Part shown: piece by piece, positions 22,725 through 31,854 of the stretch
Layout of the letters: each line of letters opens with the position of its first letter
Numbering within the stretch: position 1 is the stretch's first letter
DNA from: Crocodylus rhombifer
Taxonomy: Eukaryota > Chordata > Crocodylia > Crocodylidae
Reading direction: 5' to 3'
Length of the DNA: 64,000 bases
Assembly: GCA_038503035.1 (NCBI GenBank)
Contig: JAVSML010000960.1
Location: 90,087-154,086, forward strand
The notes under the pieces: generated by a model
Told to the model about the DNA's origin: nothing
What the model saw: the letters and a program-made list of their open reading frames with translations, nothing else
The model's database searches: none
Program-made: the position numbers and the translations under genes

Positions 22725-23175
22725 GGATCAGGCCCCAGGGCCCCACACTGCCTCTCTCCAGTTCCATGGACTGAGATAGGGCCATGGGACCTTGTGCTGC
22801 CTCTGGCTGACCCAGTGTGCTGGGATTGGGGCCCCATGCTGCCTCTGTCCTATTCTGTGTTCCAGGATGATGCCCCAGGGCCCGCACTGCCTTTGTTCTG
22901 GCTTCCATACTGAAATCAGGGGCCCACACCGCCTCTGTCCACTCCCAATTTCCAGGATTGGGCCCTGGGAACCTGCACTGCCCCTGCCTGGTCCCATGCA
23001 CCAGGATCAGGGTCCTGGGCCCCACACTGCCACTATCTGGCCCCACATGCCTCGATTAGGGCCTCAGTCCTGCCCTATGCTATATTGGGCACCCACTGTA
23101 GTACACTGGGAGTCCTGCTGGCCAGATGACATAGTGCCAGTGGCTGGATCTGGCCTGTGGGCTAGGGCACCCCAA
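22725..23175. repeat. Minisatellite of about 60-bp units next to a hAT-like end
   Basis: About six diverged copies of a unit containing GGGGCCC..CACTGCCTCTGTC and a CCATG..CCAGGATC phrase run from about 22725 to 23080. The sequence then passes into GGATCTGGCCTGTGGGCTAGGGCACCCCAATCTAG (ending near 23175), which has the composition of a right-hand hAT terminus. The array probably expanded inside a non-autonomous hAT whose left end I could not identify. Confidence 0.55.
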
Positions 23176-23248
23176 TCTAGACTACTCTGACTCACTCTGG
23201 AGGAAGATATCCTAAGCTAGGCACACAGGGATCTTCCAGGCATAACAG

Positions 23249-23287
23249 AGCCCCCATGGTGTTCTCATTGAGAACACCATGGGGGCT
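23249..23287. repeat. Near-perfect palindrome, 19-bp arms
   Basis: The arms 23249-23267 and 23269-23287 are exact reverse complements separated by a single T. The core reads GTGTTCTCATTGAGAACAC. It could form a hairpin or cruciform. No element boundaries are evident around it. Confidence 0.85.
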
Positions 23288-23440
23288 TCGGGGGCAAGGC
23301 AAGTAGGCTATGAAGATGATAATGGACAGCCTCCATGTGAAGAGGGAAATGCAACATACTGTCATAGCCACCCTCAACTAGAAGACTTACTGCATCCAAG
23401 GAGTGCTGTCTTGCTTCTTATGTCCTTATCTGTCTTCCCT

Positions 23441-23670
23441 AAGCCCAGGTTTACCATCCAAGCCAAGGCCTACACATTGTAGTCCCAAACTCCTCCCCCT
23501 CCCAGGACACACATTTTATGCTCTGGAGAGTTCCTCCTATCACTTCTCTCCCATTCCACATCTTCTAGTCCAGGTCTTCTCTGTCTCAAGTTCAAAACTT
23601 TCTGTGTTGTCCCAGCTATAATGAGAGCAAGTCCCAAAACTTCTTTTGTCAAGCCTGTTGTAACCCTGCC
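23441..23670 (+). repeat. Left arm of a large inverted repeat
   Basis: The stretch matches the reverse complement of 24703-24955 at an estimated 75-80 % by eye. Shared blocks are AGTCCCAAACTCCTCCCC, TCCACATCTTCTAGTCCAGG and GTTGTCCCAGC..TAATGAGAGCAAG. The arms are about 1.0 kb apart. They may be two opposed copies of one interspersed repeat or the ends of a larger element. No coding capacity is apparent. Confidence 0.7.
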
Positions 23671-24702
23671 CCTTTTCTTCCTCCCAGCCCTGCGTTTTAG
23701 CCATCATTTACATACCATCTTTGTCCGCTGAAAGGCCCTGTATCCCTTTCTCTAGTAAGTATGGGAGTGTTACTGAGCACTGGCCTTCTAAGAAGGCTTA
23801 GGGCTATAGAGAGAGAAGTAGCTCCTTTCAACCTCACAGGGTCTTGGCCAGTATTTGTGTGGGGAAGAAATATGGTGGCAAACTCCACAGTTATTTGGCA
23901 TCTGCTCAGCTGGTAGTTTCAACTAGTTTCTTGGTGATTTATCAGTATTAACAAAAAAAATCTCGGGTGAGTAACCCCACTTGACTGCAGGAGTGGTTTT
24001 ACACTGTGCTGTCCTCATCCCATGGGTTTCCTACTTGTCCACACCATGCTTTCCCTTTCAGGCCACTCCCCCAGGCTTGCCCCCTCCCCCCACAAGCCCT
24101 ATTCCTCTCATCCCACCATGGGCCCCCAAAGTAGGGCCACTGTTTGCCACCCAGCAGTGTTACAGGAAGATGGGAAGTAACAGGGAGGCTTGGGAAAGGA
24201 GTCACAAAGCCCTTGGAAGAGCTAACTTTGGGGTGCTGCATTCCTACTAAGACACCAGGTGGTGCTGCTATGCTCTGTGTTTCAACACTGCATCAAGCGT
24301 GTTTTCCGACTGATGAACTTCAGAAGCTCTGTGTTTTTACGGAACTGTTTTGTGGAGTTCTTTTTGTTTTGGGATTTCTGGAGAGCACAATTTTCAGAGT
24401 TATTTACAGGCAGCTGGCAACCTTGGCTCTGAGCCACAGTGAACTAGGTAATAGATAGGAATGTGGGTGCCATTCGTGGCCCTAGAGCTGTTTGGAAAGG
24501 CCATGTGAGCAAATCTGGCTACGATGCCCTGAAGAATCAGGGGGACCATTGTCCCAGCACTTTCTGGGGAGCAGAGCACACCTACCAGATAGCTAATTCA
24601 ACAGAAGGAGTTAGTGATACACCAGAGGCTATCAGGGGTTGCCAGCTTCCAGATGATAACTGTTACCCATTTCTATGAATTCATGGTACCTTTATGTTGG
24701 TG
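23671..24702. other. Spacer between inverted repeat arms
   Basis: No transposase or other recognisable coding sequence lies between the two arms. Short open frames here are composition effects. Confidence 0.4.
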
Positions 24703-24955
24703 GTTTGGTTACAACAGGTGGGGTTATGACAAGATTGAAAAAAGAAGGTTGGGCTTGCTCTCATTATGACTGGGACAACACAGGGAAAGCTTTGGACTTG
24801 ATACAGAGGGGTCCTGGACTAGAAGATGTGGAATGGGGGGAGAAGTGATAGGAAGAACTGTCCAGAGCACAAAATGTGCATCCTGGGACGGGGAGGAGTT
24901 TGAGACTATGGGTGGGTAGCTTTGGCTTGGAGTGGTGGTAAACCTGGCTTGTTTC
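24703..24955 (-). repeat. Right arm of a large inverted repeat
   Basis: This is the reverse-complement partner of 23441-23670. Both arms also share the inner extension TT.TTTTGTCAA.C.TGTT.TAACC, so homology continues toward the spacer, while outward homology ends near 24955. Confidence 0.7.
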
Positions 24956-27210
24956 TGGAGTGATGGGACCAGCATGGCTCAGATGTTGAGGTAAGTGGCC
25001 CTGCTCATCTTGAAGTTGTGCCACCACTGCTCACTGTTGCAGGTCTTCAGGACTGTCTGCTGTTACCAGCTGCTACTTGTCTCTGGACTAACCATGGCAG
25101 TAGATAGGTCTGCAAGTGGTCCTAGAGAAGCCTATCCTACTTGGAGTTCTTTATTTCTTACTCCTTAGGCCTGTTGCTCTCAGACATGCAGAACAAGAGG
25201 AAACAGCTTTCCCATGTCAGGGTCTTTGAACTTTGAATTTCTGCACTTGAGGCACTCACACCAACTGGTAGACTTGCCTCAAGAAAATATGGCAGTTGGA
25301 TGCACTCACTCTGCCATAGGACTGAGGGCAGGACCAGTGCATCATGATTTTGCTCAATCAGACATTTCAGGGCCAGGAGATGATTTTTGCTGGGAATACC
25401 ATGCATGCCAAACTGATCAGCCCTCCTGATGTGATACTGATTAAGCCTGCAACAGCAGGAAACTTATTACAGAAGCTCGTGGGATGGTGGTGGTGGAGGG
25501 GATCAATTGTCCACAAGAACTCTGTACTTTCTACTTGACAGGGCTCAAAAGTCTACAAGAAATTATGTCTGAAAGGGATGCTGGAATCCCTGCTCACCAG
25601 CTTCCTATCTGTGGTGTTGCAACAACAGCATTAATTCCAGCATTACTTATGAATTTGTACAATAGTGACATGCTCCAAATTAGAAGTGCTTCAAATAAGA
25701 GGAGAATTTGAAATCCTTTATGTTTATGTCTGTTCATATCTACGTGTTCTAGAATCAGACACAGAGTACTGAAATATACCAGTGTAGGTAAGAATACAGA
25801 CTTTCCATACATAATAGCAATAATAGCAATTCTTGCAAGACCTAGGATTTTAGAAACTGTTCAGATATGACCTTGTCTAGAGGCTGACAGAAAGAGCTAG
25901 TCAAAGTAGCCCATTTATGGTGTGTGCTGACTGGTTTAGGTAATCCTGGCTTCCTTTTAGACCGTCTGGAGTTTCCAGCGGGCAACACTGAGGAAGTATC
26001 CACATCTAGAGTATGCTTGTCCTTCCATGGCTGCCCCCACATCATGTCCCTCTCTTTATTCATGTCTCTCTCATTGAGGCCAGTTCCCATGCTAAAACTG
26101 ATTTTACCAAAGGGTCTTTCAGCCCTTCCAGAACATGGAAGTTATTTGTCAAAACTCAAACACTGGCAAACTAAGAAATGGAGATTTAAAATTACATTCC
26201 CATATACTAGGCAAGGGGGTTTTGGTAATACCCCAATAGCATCATTGGGAAAGATGTTAGATAAGCACTCAGGCATGAAGCTCTCTTCTTCAGGTTTGTC
26301 CAGAAGAAGAGAGCAGGGGAGTGGGCGAGAGGACTGCCGAGTGTAGGGAAGTGGGGGTGTGGAATGCTGCTTGCACACTGTCTGAAGTGGCACATGGGGC
26401 TAATGCCCCTTTTCTCCTGCCCTAGTGAAGCTACTGATCTGGTTCTGCAGATAAAACAAGTTACCTTGAAGTTCTATTTAACATGATGTTACTTTGGGAT
26501 TAGAAAGTGTTTCATTGTTGCAGAAAAAGATGAATACGGTGACCAGCTTCACTGCAAAACATTTGGGTTTTTTATGTTTCTGCATTGATTGAATCTTCAC
26601 TAACAATTATACTATTCCTAAATAAACATTTTTATTATTGCTACTTTCAATTCCCCTCTTAATCAGGATTTTTTTAAAAACAGGCTTTGTTTTGAAATTT
26701 CGGTTTTCCAATATTAATATTCATAAACAATTCATATATTTAATATTTCCTTTCAGGCCTGTAACTTTATTGTTTTCAGCTTTGTGAAATCAAACTTTTT
26801 AAAACATCAAGAAAAATATAAGGGGGGGGGTGTGCGCATGTGTGGTTTGTTGGGTTAATATTCTGAATTGAATTAGGTTTTGATGATTTGCACCTAGGCA
26901 ACTACAGTTTTATTATTATTATTTCAGTGATTGTTCTAACTTCTATAGCAGAATAAGGTCTAGAGAAGAATAAGCTCATACTCGTTTCAATATATCTTGT
27001 ATTAGAAGAGCGAGATAGTTAGCCCTTTTAAGGGCATAGGAGCAATCTATCCCTGTACAACTGAAGACTGGAAAGTGCAACAGGAGATTAGCCTGGATAG
27101 ACAGCAATTTCTTCAGTATGTTGACACTCAAAAACAAATCCTACAAAAAGTGGAAACTTGGACATAGTACTAGGGCAGAACAGGTTAGAGTTTACTTAGA
27201 GAAGCTAGAT
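24956..27210. other. Unrecognised, partly AT-rich sequence
   Basis: No gene or named repeat was recognised. A G-run (26822-26830) followed by TGTGCGCATGTGTGG is the only conspicuous tract. Confidence 0.4.
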
Positions 27211-27418
27211 CATGGATCAGCAACATTTTTGGGCAGTGTCAAAAACACCCGCAACTTTGACTTGTAAGATGCCAGGGGCAGGTGGCGGGGGAGCCATGAG
27301 GGGCCTGATCCTTGTTGTGTTAGTTCAGCCCTGGCCCCTTCTCCGAGGTGCAAGTGCCAAACAAAATGCCTTCTCATGCCATGCTCTGGCACACATGCTG
27401 GGGGTTTGCCTACCCTTG
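27211..27418. mobile_element. hAT-like non-autonomous element
   Basis: The left end CATGGATCAGCAACATTTTTG and the right end read inward, CAAGGGTAGGCAAACCCCC, share the pattern CA.GG.T..GCAA seen in other hAT ends of this window. The flanking 8-mers do not match well, so the boundaries are less certain. Confidence 0.42.
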
Positions 27419-27906
27419 AGATAGGGTGCAACCCCTCCAGCCGTGCTAACTGAAAGCATCTAAGATATCAAAGGAATTGCCTGAGGTAATTTCAGAGCCG
27501 TTAGCTATTACCTTTAAGAAGTACTGGAGGTTGGGTACGGTCCTGGATGATTGGAAAAGGAAAAATATAGTGCCCATCTTTAAGAAAGGGAAGGAGGAGG
27601 TTCTGGGGATTTACAGACCAATGAGCCTGACCTTGAGCCAGTCCTCAAGGAATCTATTGTAAAGCATATATAGGAGAACAAGGTGATCAGGAACAGCCAG
27701 CATGGATTCACGAACACTATGTTGTGTTTGACCAATCTGATAAGGTTCTGCAGATAGGGGGAGAGTAGTGGATGTGATATACTGTCCTTGACTTTAGCAG
27801 GGCTTTTGGTGCTGTCTCCCACAACATTCTCATTAACTAGCTAAAGAAATACAGATTGAATGAAAGTAGCATAAGCTGGATATATAATTGGTTGGATCAT
27901 CATACT

Positions 27907-28185
27907 CAGTGGGTGCAACTACACATCGCTGTATGGTGTCCTTGTTACTGCGCTGTGCTTTAGTACTTCCAAAAAGGAAGTACTAAAGCACAGCGCAGTA
28001 ACTGCCCATGCTATGCCATGCATGCAGCACACAGTTAGTTTTAGCTGCTACGGGAGAGTGCTGCTATGGTGAAGTAGCTGCCAGTCATGTGTAGACACAC
28101 GTGATCACTGCATCACTGTAGCACACTACACATCACCGTAGCACATCATTACAGTGACATAGGGTGGCATGTAGACACACCCAGT
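27907..28185. mobile_element. MITE with TGGGTG ends carrying a perfect hairpin
   Basis: The left end TGGGTGCAACTACACATCGC and the right end read inward, TGGGTGTGTCTACATGCC, form a diverged terminal inverted repeat. The insertion lies inside a CR1 reading frame, which resumes at about 28186, so both limits are well placed by the host sequence. The interior has a hairpin (27944-28002) and repeated CACATCA/GTAGCACA strings. It is non-coding. The superfamily is undecided because the target duplication is ambiguous. Confidence 0.65.
27944..28002. repeat. Perfect hairpin, 27-bp arms, 5-base loop
   Basis: The arms 27944-27970 and 27976-28002 are exact reverse complements around the loop AAAAA. The loop-proximal stem reads TAGTACTTCC / GGAAGTACTA. 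Not one mismatch is present, although the surrounding MITE and CR1 have drifted. Confidence 0.95.
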
Positions 28186-28870
28186 GAGTAGTCGTCAGTG
28201 GCTCAATGTCTAGCTGTCTAGTTGGGAGGTGGTATCCGGTGGAGTTCTTCACAGGTCTGCCCTGGGTCTGGAATGGTTCAATATCTTTATTAATGATTTG
28301 GACGATAGCAAATTTGTAGATGACATAAAGTTGGTTAGAGCTATAAGCACTCTAACCAACAGCAGGGATTCTGGGTAGGCCTAGGATCCAGAATGACCTG
28401 GATAGGCTGAAAAATGATCCAGAAATGGAATTCAGTAAGGACAAGTACAAAGCCTTACACTTGGGATAGAATAATCACATGTACAAATACAGAATGGGGA
28501 AAGATTGGCTAGGCTACAGTACTGCAGAGAAGGATCCGGGGGTTACGTGAGTAGACCATAAGCTGAATAAAAGTCAACAGTGTGCTGAAAGAGCTAGGAT
28601 GACTTAGTCTGGAGAAAAGAAGACTGTGCAGGATTTGATAACAATCTTCAGGTACCTGAAGGACAGTTATAGAGAGGATGAAGATGGGCTTTTATCTGTG
28701 GATGTAAGGGTCAGGACAAGGAACAATGGCCTTAAATTGCAGTAGGGGAAATTTAGGTTGGAGATTAGGAAAAAAGGCATTGATTCTGTCAAGTTTATAA
28801 AGGGTCACATTACCCTGGATTTAGTACCAGAAGATTATGGTCCATAATTCTGTGGACTCCAAGGATATGT

Positions 28871-29837
28871 TTAGTAAGCCACCTTTGACCTCCAGTGTCT
28901 GTTGCCCTGCTAATGCTTTTTTTTCTTGCATGTTACAGATATTTAAGTAGTTTCTTCTTTCATCTTCCCTTATCTAGTTTGTCTCTTTGTAGCAGAACCC
29001 TACAAGTATCACTTCTTGTCATTTATTAGTTAGAGCCTTTATCTACAGCATACCAAGTCTGACTTGTTAAATCAGTACTATTTATTCATTGTGTAAAAAT
29101 CCTTGCAGAACTCTCAGCTTGTACAAAACACAGAAGCCTGCCTTTTTTGCACTCATTTGACATGAGGATATCACATTGACATTCCCCACACTCACTTGCC
29201 TCCCCATTAAATACTTCAGTGGTGGCAAAAGTTAAAAGTAAATGAGAACAGCGTCTTCTGAGCAAATTAATACATTTCTCAAATATATATACAGTACCCA
29301 GTTGGTGTTATATCGCTGGTGAGGTTAGTTTGGTGTTCAGAACTGTGATACTTCACTGGCTTGAGGTTAGATTTGAGAGGAGGATCAGTTCAGTGATTAT
29401 TCCCTGTTCCTTCCAACCTCAGTGGTTCTTATATATAAGACAGTTTGAGTTTGAATCTGTAAGCTGGGTTGTTCCCAGATTATTTTTCTCCTTAAACAGC
29501 CTTTTTTGTTCTAGGAGAAAAAGCCTGAACATCTGTATGCTCATGATTTTTCCTTGGAGAGCAGCAAATCTCTAAGGAGAAACTATGTCTATACGAGCCC
29601 AGTAGCATGTTTACCTTTGGCCTCCCTTTTTGAGCACAGCTTAATTGACCACTGCTTTTTGGGCTATCCTGACCTCTGGCTGCTTTATACTCTGACTTTC
29701 CCATAAATTGTGCAGGGAAAAGCAACCTATTCAAAGTATGCTTAATTTATTATTCAGTTTATTTAAGTTTTAATTCTCTAAGTAACAGCTTATTGTGCAA
29801 CTAATTACTTCCAACCTTTGTTCCTCACTCTAGCTGT
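28871..29837. other. Unrecognised sequence
   Basis: AT-rich sequence without recognisable coding or repeat structure. Confidence 0.4.
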
Positions 29838-30742
29838 CATAGATTTCATAGACATTAGGACTGGAAAGGACCTTGGAAGATCATCTAGTCCAGCCCCTGG
29901 CCCGAAGGGCAGGAAGTCAGCTGGGGTCATAGGATCCCAGCAAGATAAGCATCCAATTTGCTCTTGAAGGTGTTCAGTCTAGGTGTTTGAACCACCTCAG
30001 ATGATAGGCTATTCCAGACCTTGGGGGCTCAGACAGTAAATGTCCAGCCTGAAACAGTTTTGCAGTAGTTTATAACTGTTCAACCTCGTCATCCCTTGGG
30101 GCGCTCTGGTGAACAAACGTTCCCCCAGATCCTAGTGGTCACCCCGATAAACTTATAGGTGGCCATTAGATCACCCCAAGCCTGCGCTTTTCCAAGCTAA
30201 AAAGCCCCATGGCCCTCAGCCTGTTGTTGTAATGTCTGTTTTCCTGACCTCCAATTATGCGCGTGGCTCTTCTCTGGACTCTCAAGTTTCTCCACATCCT
30301 TTTTGAATTGTGGGTCCCAAAACAATGCGGTACTCCAGCTGTGGCCTCACCAAGGCTGATGATTATAAAGGGAGAATGACGTCCCGGGATTTGCTTGAGA
30401 AGCATCTCTGGATGCAAGCCAGAGTTTTGGTCACTTTATTAGCCGCAGCATCGCATTGCAGGCTCACGTTCATTTTGTGGTCAATGATGACCCCCAAGTC
30501 TCTTTCTTCTGTAGTGCTAGCCAGCGTGGCATTGTTGAGCCTATAAGGATGCTGCAGGTTTGTCCTCCAAAGGTGGAGAACCTTGCATTTTTTCGTGTTA
30601 AACACCATGAGGTTCTCGTCTGCCCATTTGCTGAGCTTGTCCAGGTCAGCCTGGATCACTCTCCTGTCCTCAGGTGTGGATGCTTTGCCTCAGAGTTTGG
30701 TGTCATCGGCCAACTTTGCCAGTCCGCTTCTGACTCCAATGT
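29838..30742 (-). pseudogene. CR1 LINE, 3' half, split by the gypsy insertion
   Basis: The 3' terminus is at 29838 (TCATAGATTTCATAGAC). The minus-strand frame 30363-30659 encodes the RT thumb region (LSKWADENLMVFNTKKCKVLHL, DLGVIIDHKMN), and 30166-30417 the C-terminal region in another register. The FADD-equivalent region is near 30700-30715. The copy is cut at 30742 by the LTR retrotransposon and resumes without loss at 37281, where the duplicated target AATGT is repeated. Frameshifts show that this CR1 was already decaying. Confidence 0.92.
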
Positions 30743-31796
30743 TGTGAGGGGGCCAAGGCCCCAGGGGGTGAGGGTCGGGCGAGGAACACCAGAGTTCCGC
30801 CTAACTTCCGGGGCCCGACCCGGAAGTTTGGCCGGGGGCTTAGCGCTTCCTGGAACTCGGACCGGGCCGGACCGGGACCGGCCTAGGAGAATAAAAGGAG
30901 CCCACCTACCCCAAGCAGGAGAAGACTGAGGCTCCAGCCGGAGCCTGCACCGGGAGCTGCGGAGCCGGGAGCCGGCGGCAGCGAAGCCAGGAGCCGCGGA
31001 GCCGGGAGCCACGCGGCAGGAGCCGGCGGCAGCGAAGCTGGGAGCTGTGGAGCCGGGAGCTGAGGAGCCGGGAGCCACGCGGCAGGAGCCGGCGGCAGCG
31101 AAGCCAGGAGCCGCGGAGCAGGGAGCCACGCGGCAGGAGCCGGCGGCGGCAGCGCGGGGAGCTGCGGAGCCCAGGACCGCACCGCAGGAGCCAGCGGGGC
31201 CGGGAGCTGTGGAGCCAGAGGCGGTAGCGACTCTAGACGACGAACTGGTAACAAGGGGGCTGGCAGCAGCCGTGCCGGAGGAGACCGGAACGGGAGGTTC
31301 TGACGGAGGGACCCTTCTCCGGCGGCTGCGGGCAGTTTGGCCGCGGAAGAAGACCCGCGGGCAGGGAGGTAAGCCTCGCAACCCCCCTGGGTCTCGAGAG
31401 ACAGTCAATAGGGGTAAAGACACCCCGGACCCATAGGAGCTAGCTGCACCTGGATAGACCAGGTGCCGTAAGGACTCCTGAAGAGGGTCCGGCAGTGCGA
31501 GGGCGGTACCCCACTGCAGGACTAGGACACGGACAAGGGAGCCCCTGACGGAGGCTAACCCCGGAGGACCGGGCGAGGGTGTAGGGGAGGAGGAGCCCTC
31601 AGGACCCCTGGACCTTGGAGAAGAGGTACCCTATCCGGACCGCCAGCTTCCCCGTATGGGTGAACCCCCATATTACATCAAGTCGTGGCAGGCGAGATCG
31701 GCGGAAGCAGGAACGGCCCGTCGCGTACCCCTCCTCTCCAGGAGCCGTCCGGGGATAGGGGGACTCACGGCAGGTGACGCACCCCATCCCCTCACA
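30743..31796 (+). repeat. 5' LTR of the Gmr1-like element
   Basis: A 1054-base LTR running TG...CA. A GC-rich minisatellite (about 30922-31150) is built from a unit with GGAGCC(A/G)CGCGGCAGGAGC and CGGCGGCAGCGAAGCC. A splice-donor-like AGGTAAGC lies at 31369-31376. Compared with the 3' LTR, the non-repetitive parts differ at roughly 15-20 positions by eye, most of them C/T or G/A at CpG, plus one 11-base indel near 30865 and a different number of minisatellite units. Confidence 0.93.
30890..30897 (+). promoter_or_regulatory. Putative TATA box / polyadenylation signal in 5' LTR
   Basis: AATAAAAG lies about 147 bases into the LTR within a GC-rich surrounding (GGAGAATAAAAGGAGCCCACC). It is the only AT-rich spot near the expected promoter position and is conserved at 36142-36149 in the 3' LTR. 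It can serve as a TATA-like element, and its AATAAA core as a polyadenylation signal in the 3' copy. Confidence 0.55.
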
Positions 31797-31798
31797 AC

Positions 31799-31816
31799 TG
31801 GTGCATTGGCCGGGAA
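31799..31816 (+). promoter_or_regulatory. Primer binding site, tRNA-Gly
   Basis: TGGTGCATTGGCCGGGAA begins two bases after the LTR end. Its complement reads TTCCCGGCCAATGCACCA, the 3' end of a vertebrate tRNA-Gly (GCC) variant including the CCA tail, with 18 of 18 bases matching from my knowledge of that tRNA. It would prime minus-strand DNA synthesis. Confidence 0.85.
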
Positions 31817-31854
31817 CTCCAACCCGAGCCTGACGCCAAGATCACCAGGGAACA

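Larger units (their letters stand above)
27430..28870 (+). pseudogene. CR1 LINE ORF2 remnant (RT), interrupted by a MITE
   Basis: Plus-strand RT blocks are readable in several registers. Near 27550-27630 the frame gives DWKRKNIVPIFKKGKEE, then the motif-A region (about 27785-27830) and the motif-B region near 28230. At about 28311 the catalytic block reads FVDDIKL, where FADDTKL is usual. A jump near 28588 removes about 200 bases. The 3' part ends near 28870 with weak similarity to the CR1 C-terminus. It is much more decayed than the 52-56 kb copy. The MITE at 27907-28185 sits between the motif A and B regions. Confidence 0.72.

Noticed and set aside
30656..31436. Long open frames in the 5' LTR on both strands (up to 255 codons)
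   Set aside because: They are Ala/Pro/Arg-rich translations of the GC-rich minisatellite, open in several frames at once. Composition explains them.
31799..31816. A tRNA gene
   Set aside because: Only the 18-base complement of a tRNA 3' end is present, positioned as a primer binding site.
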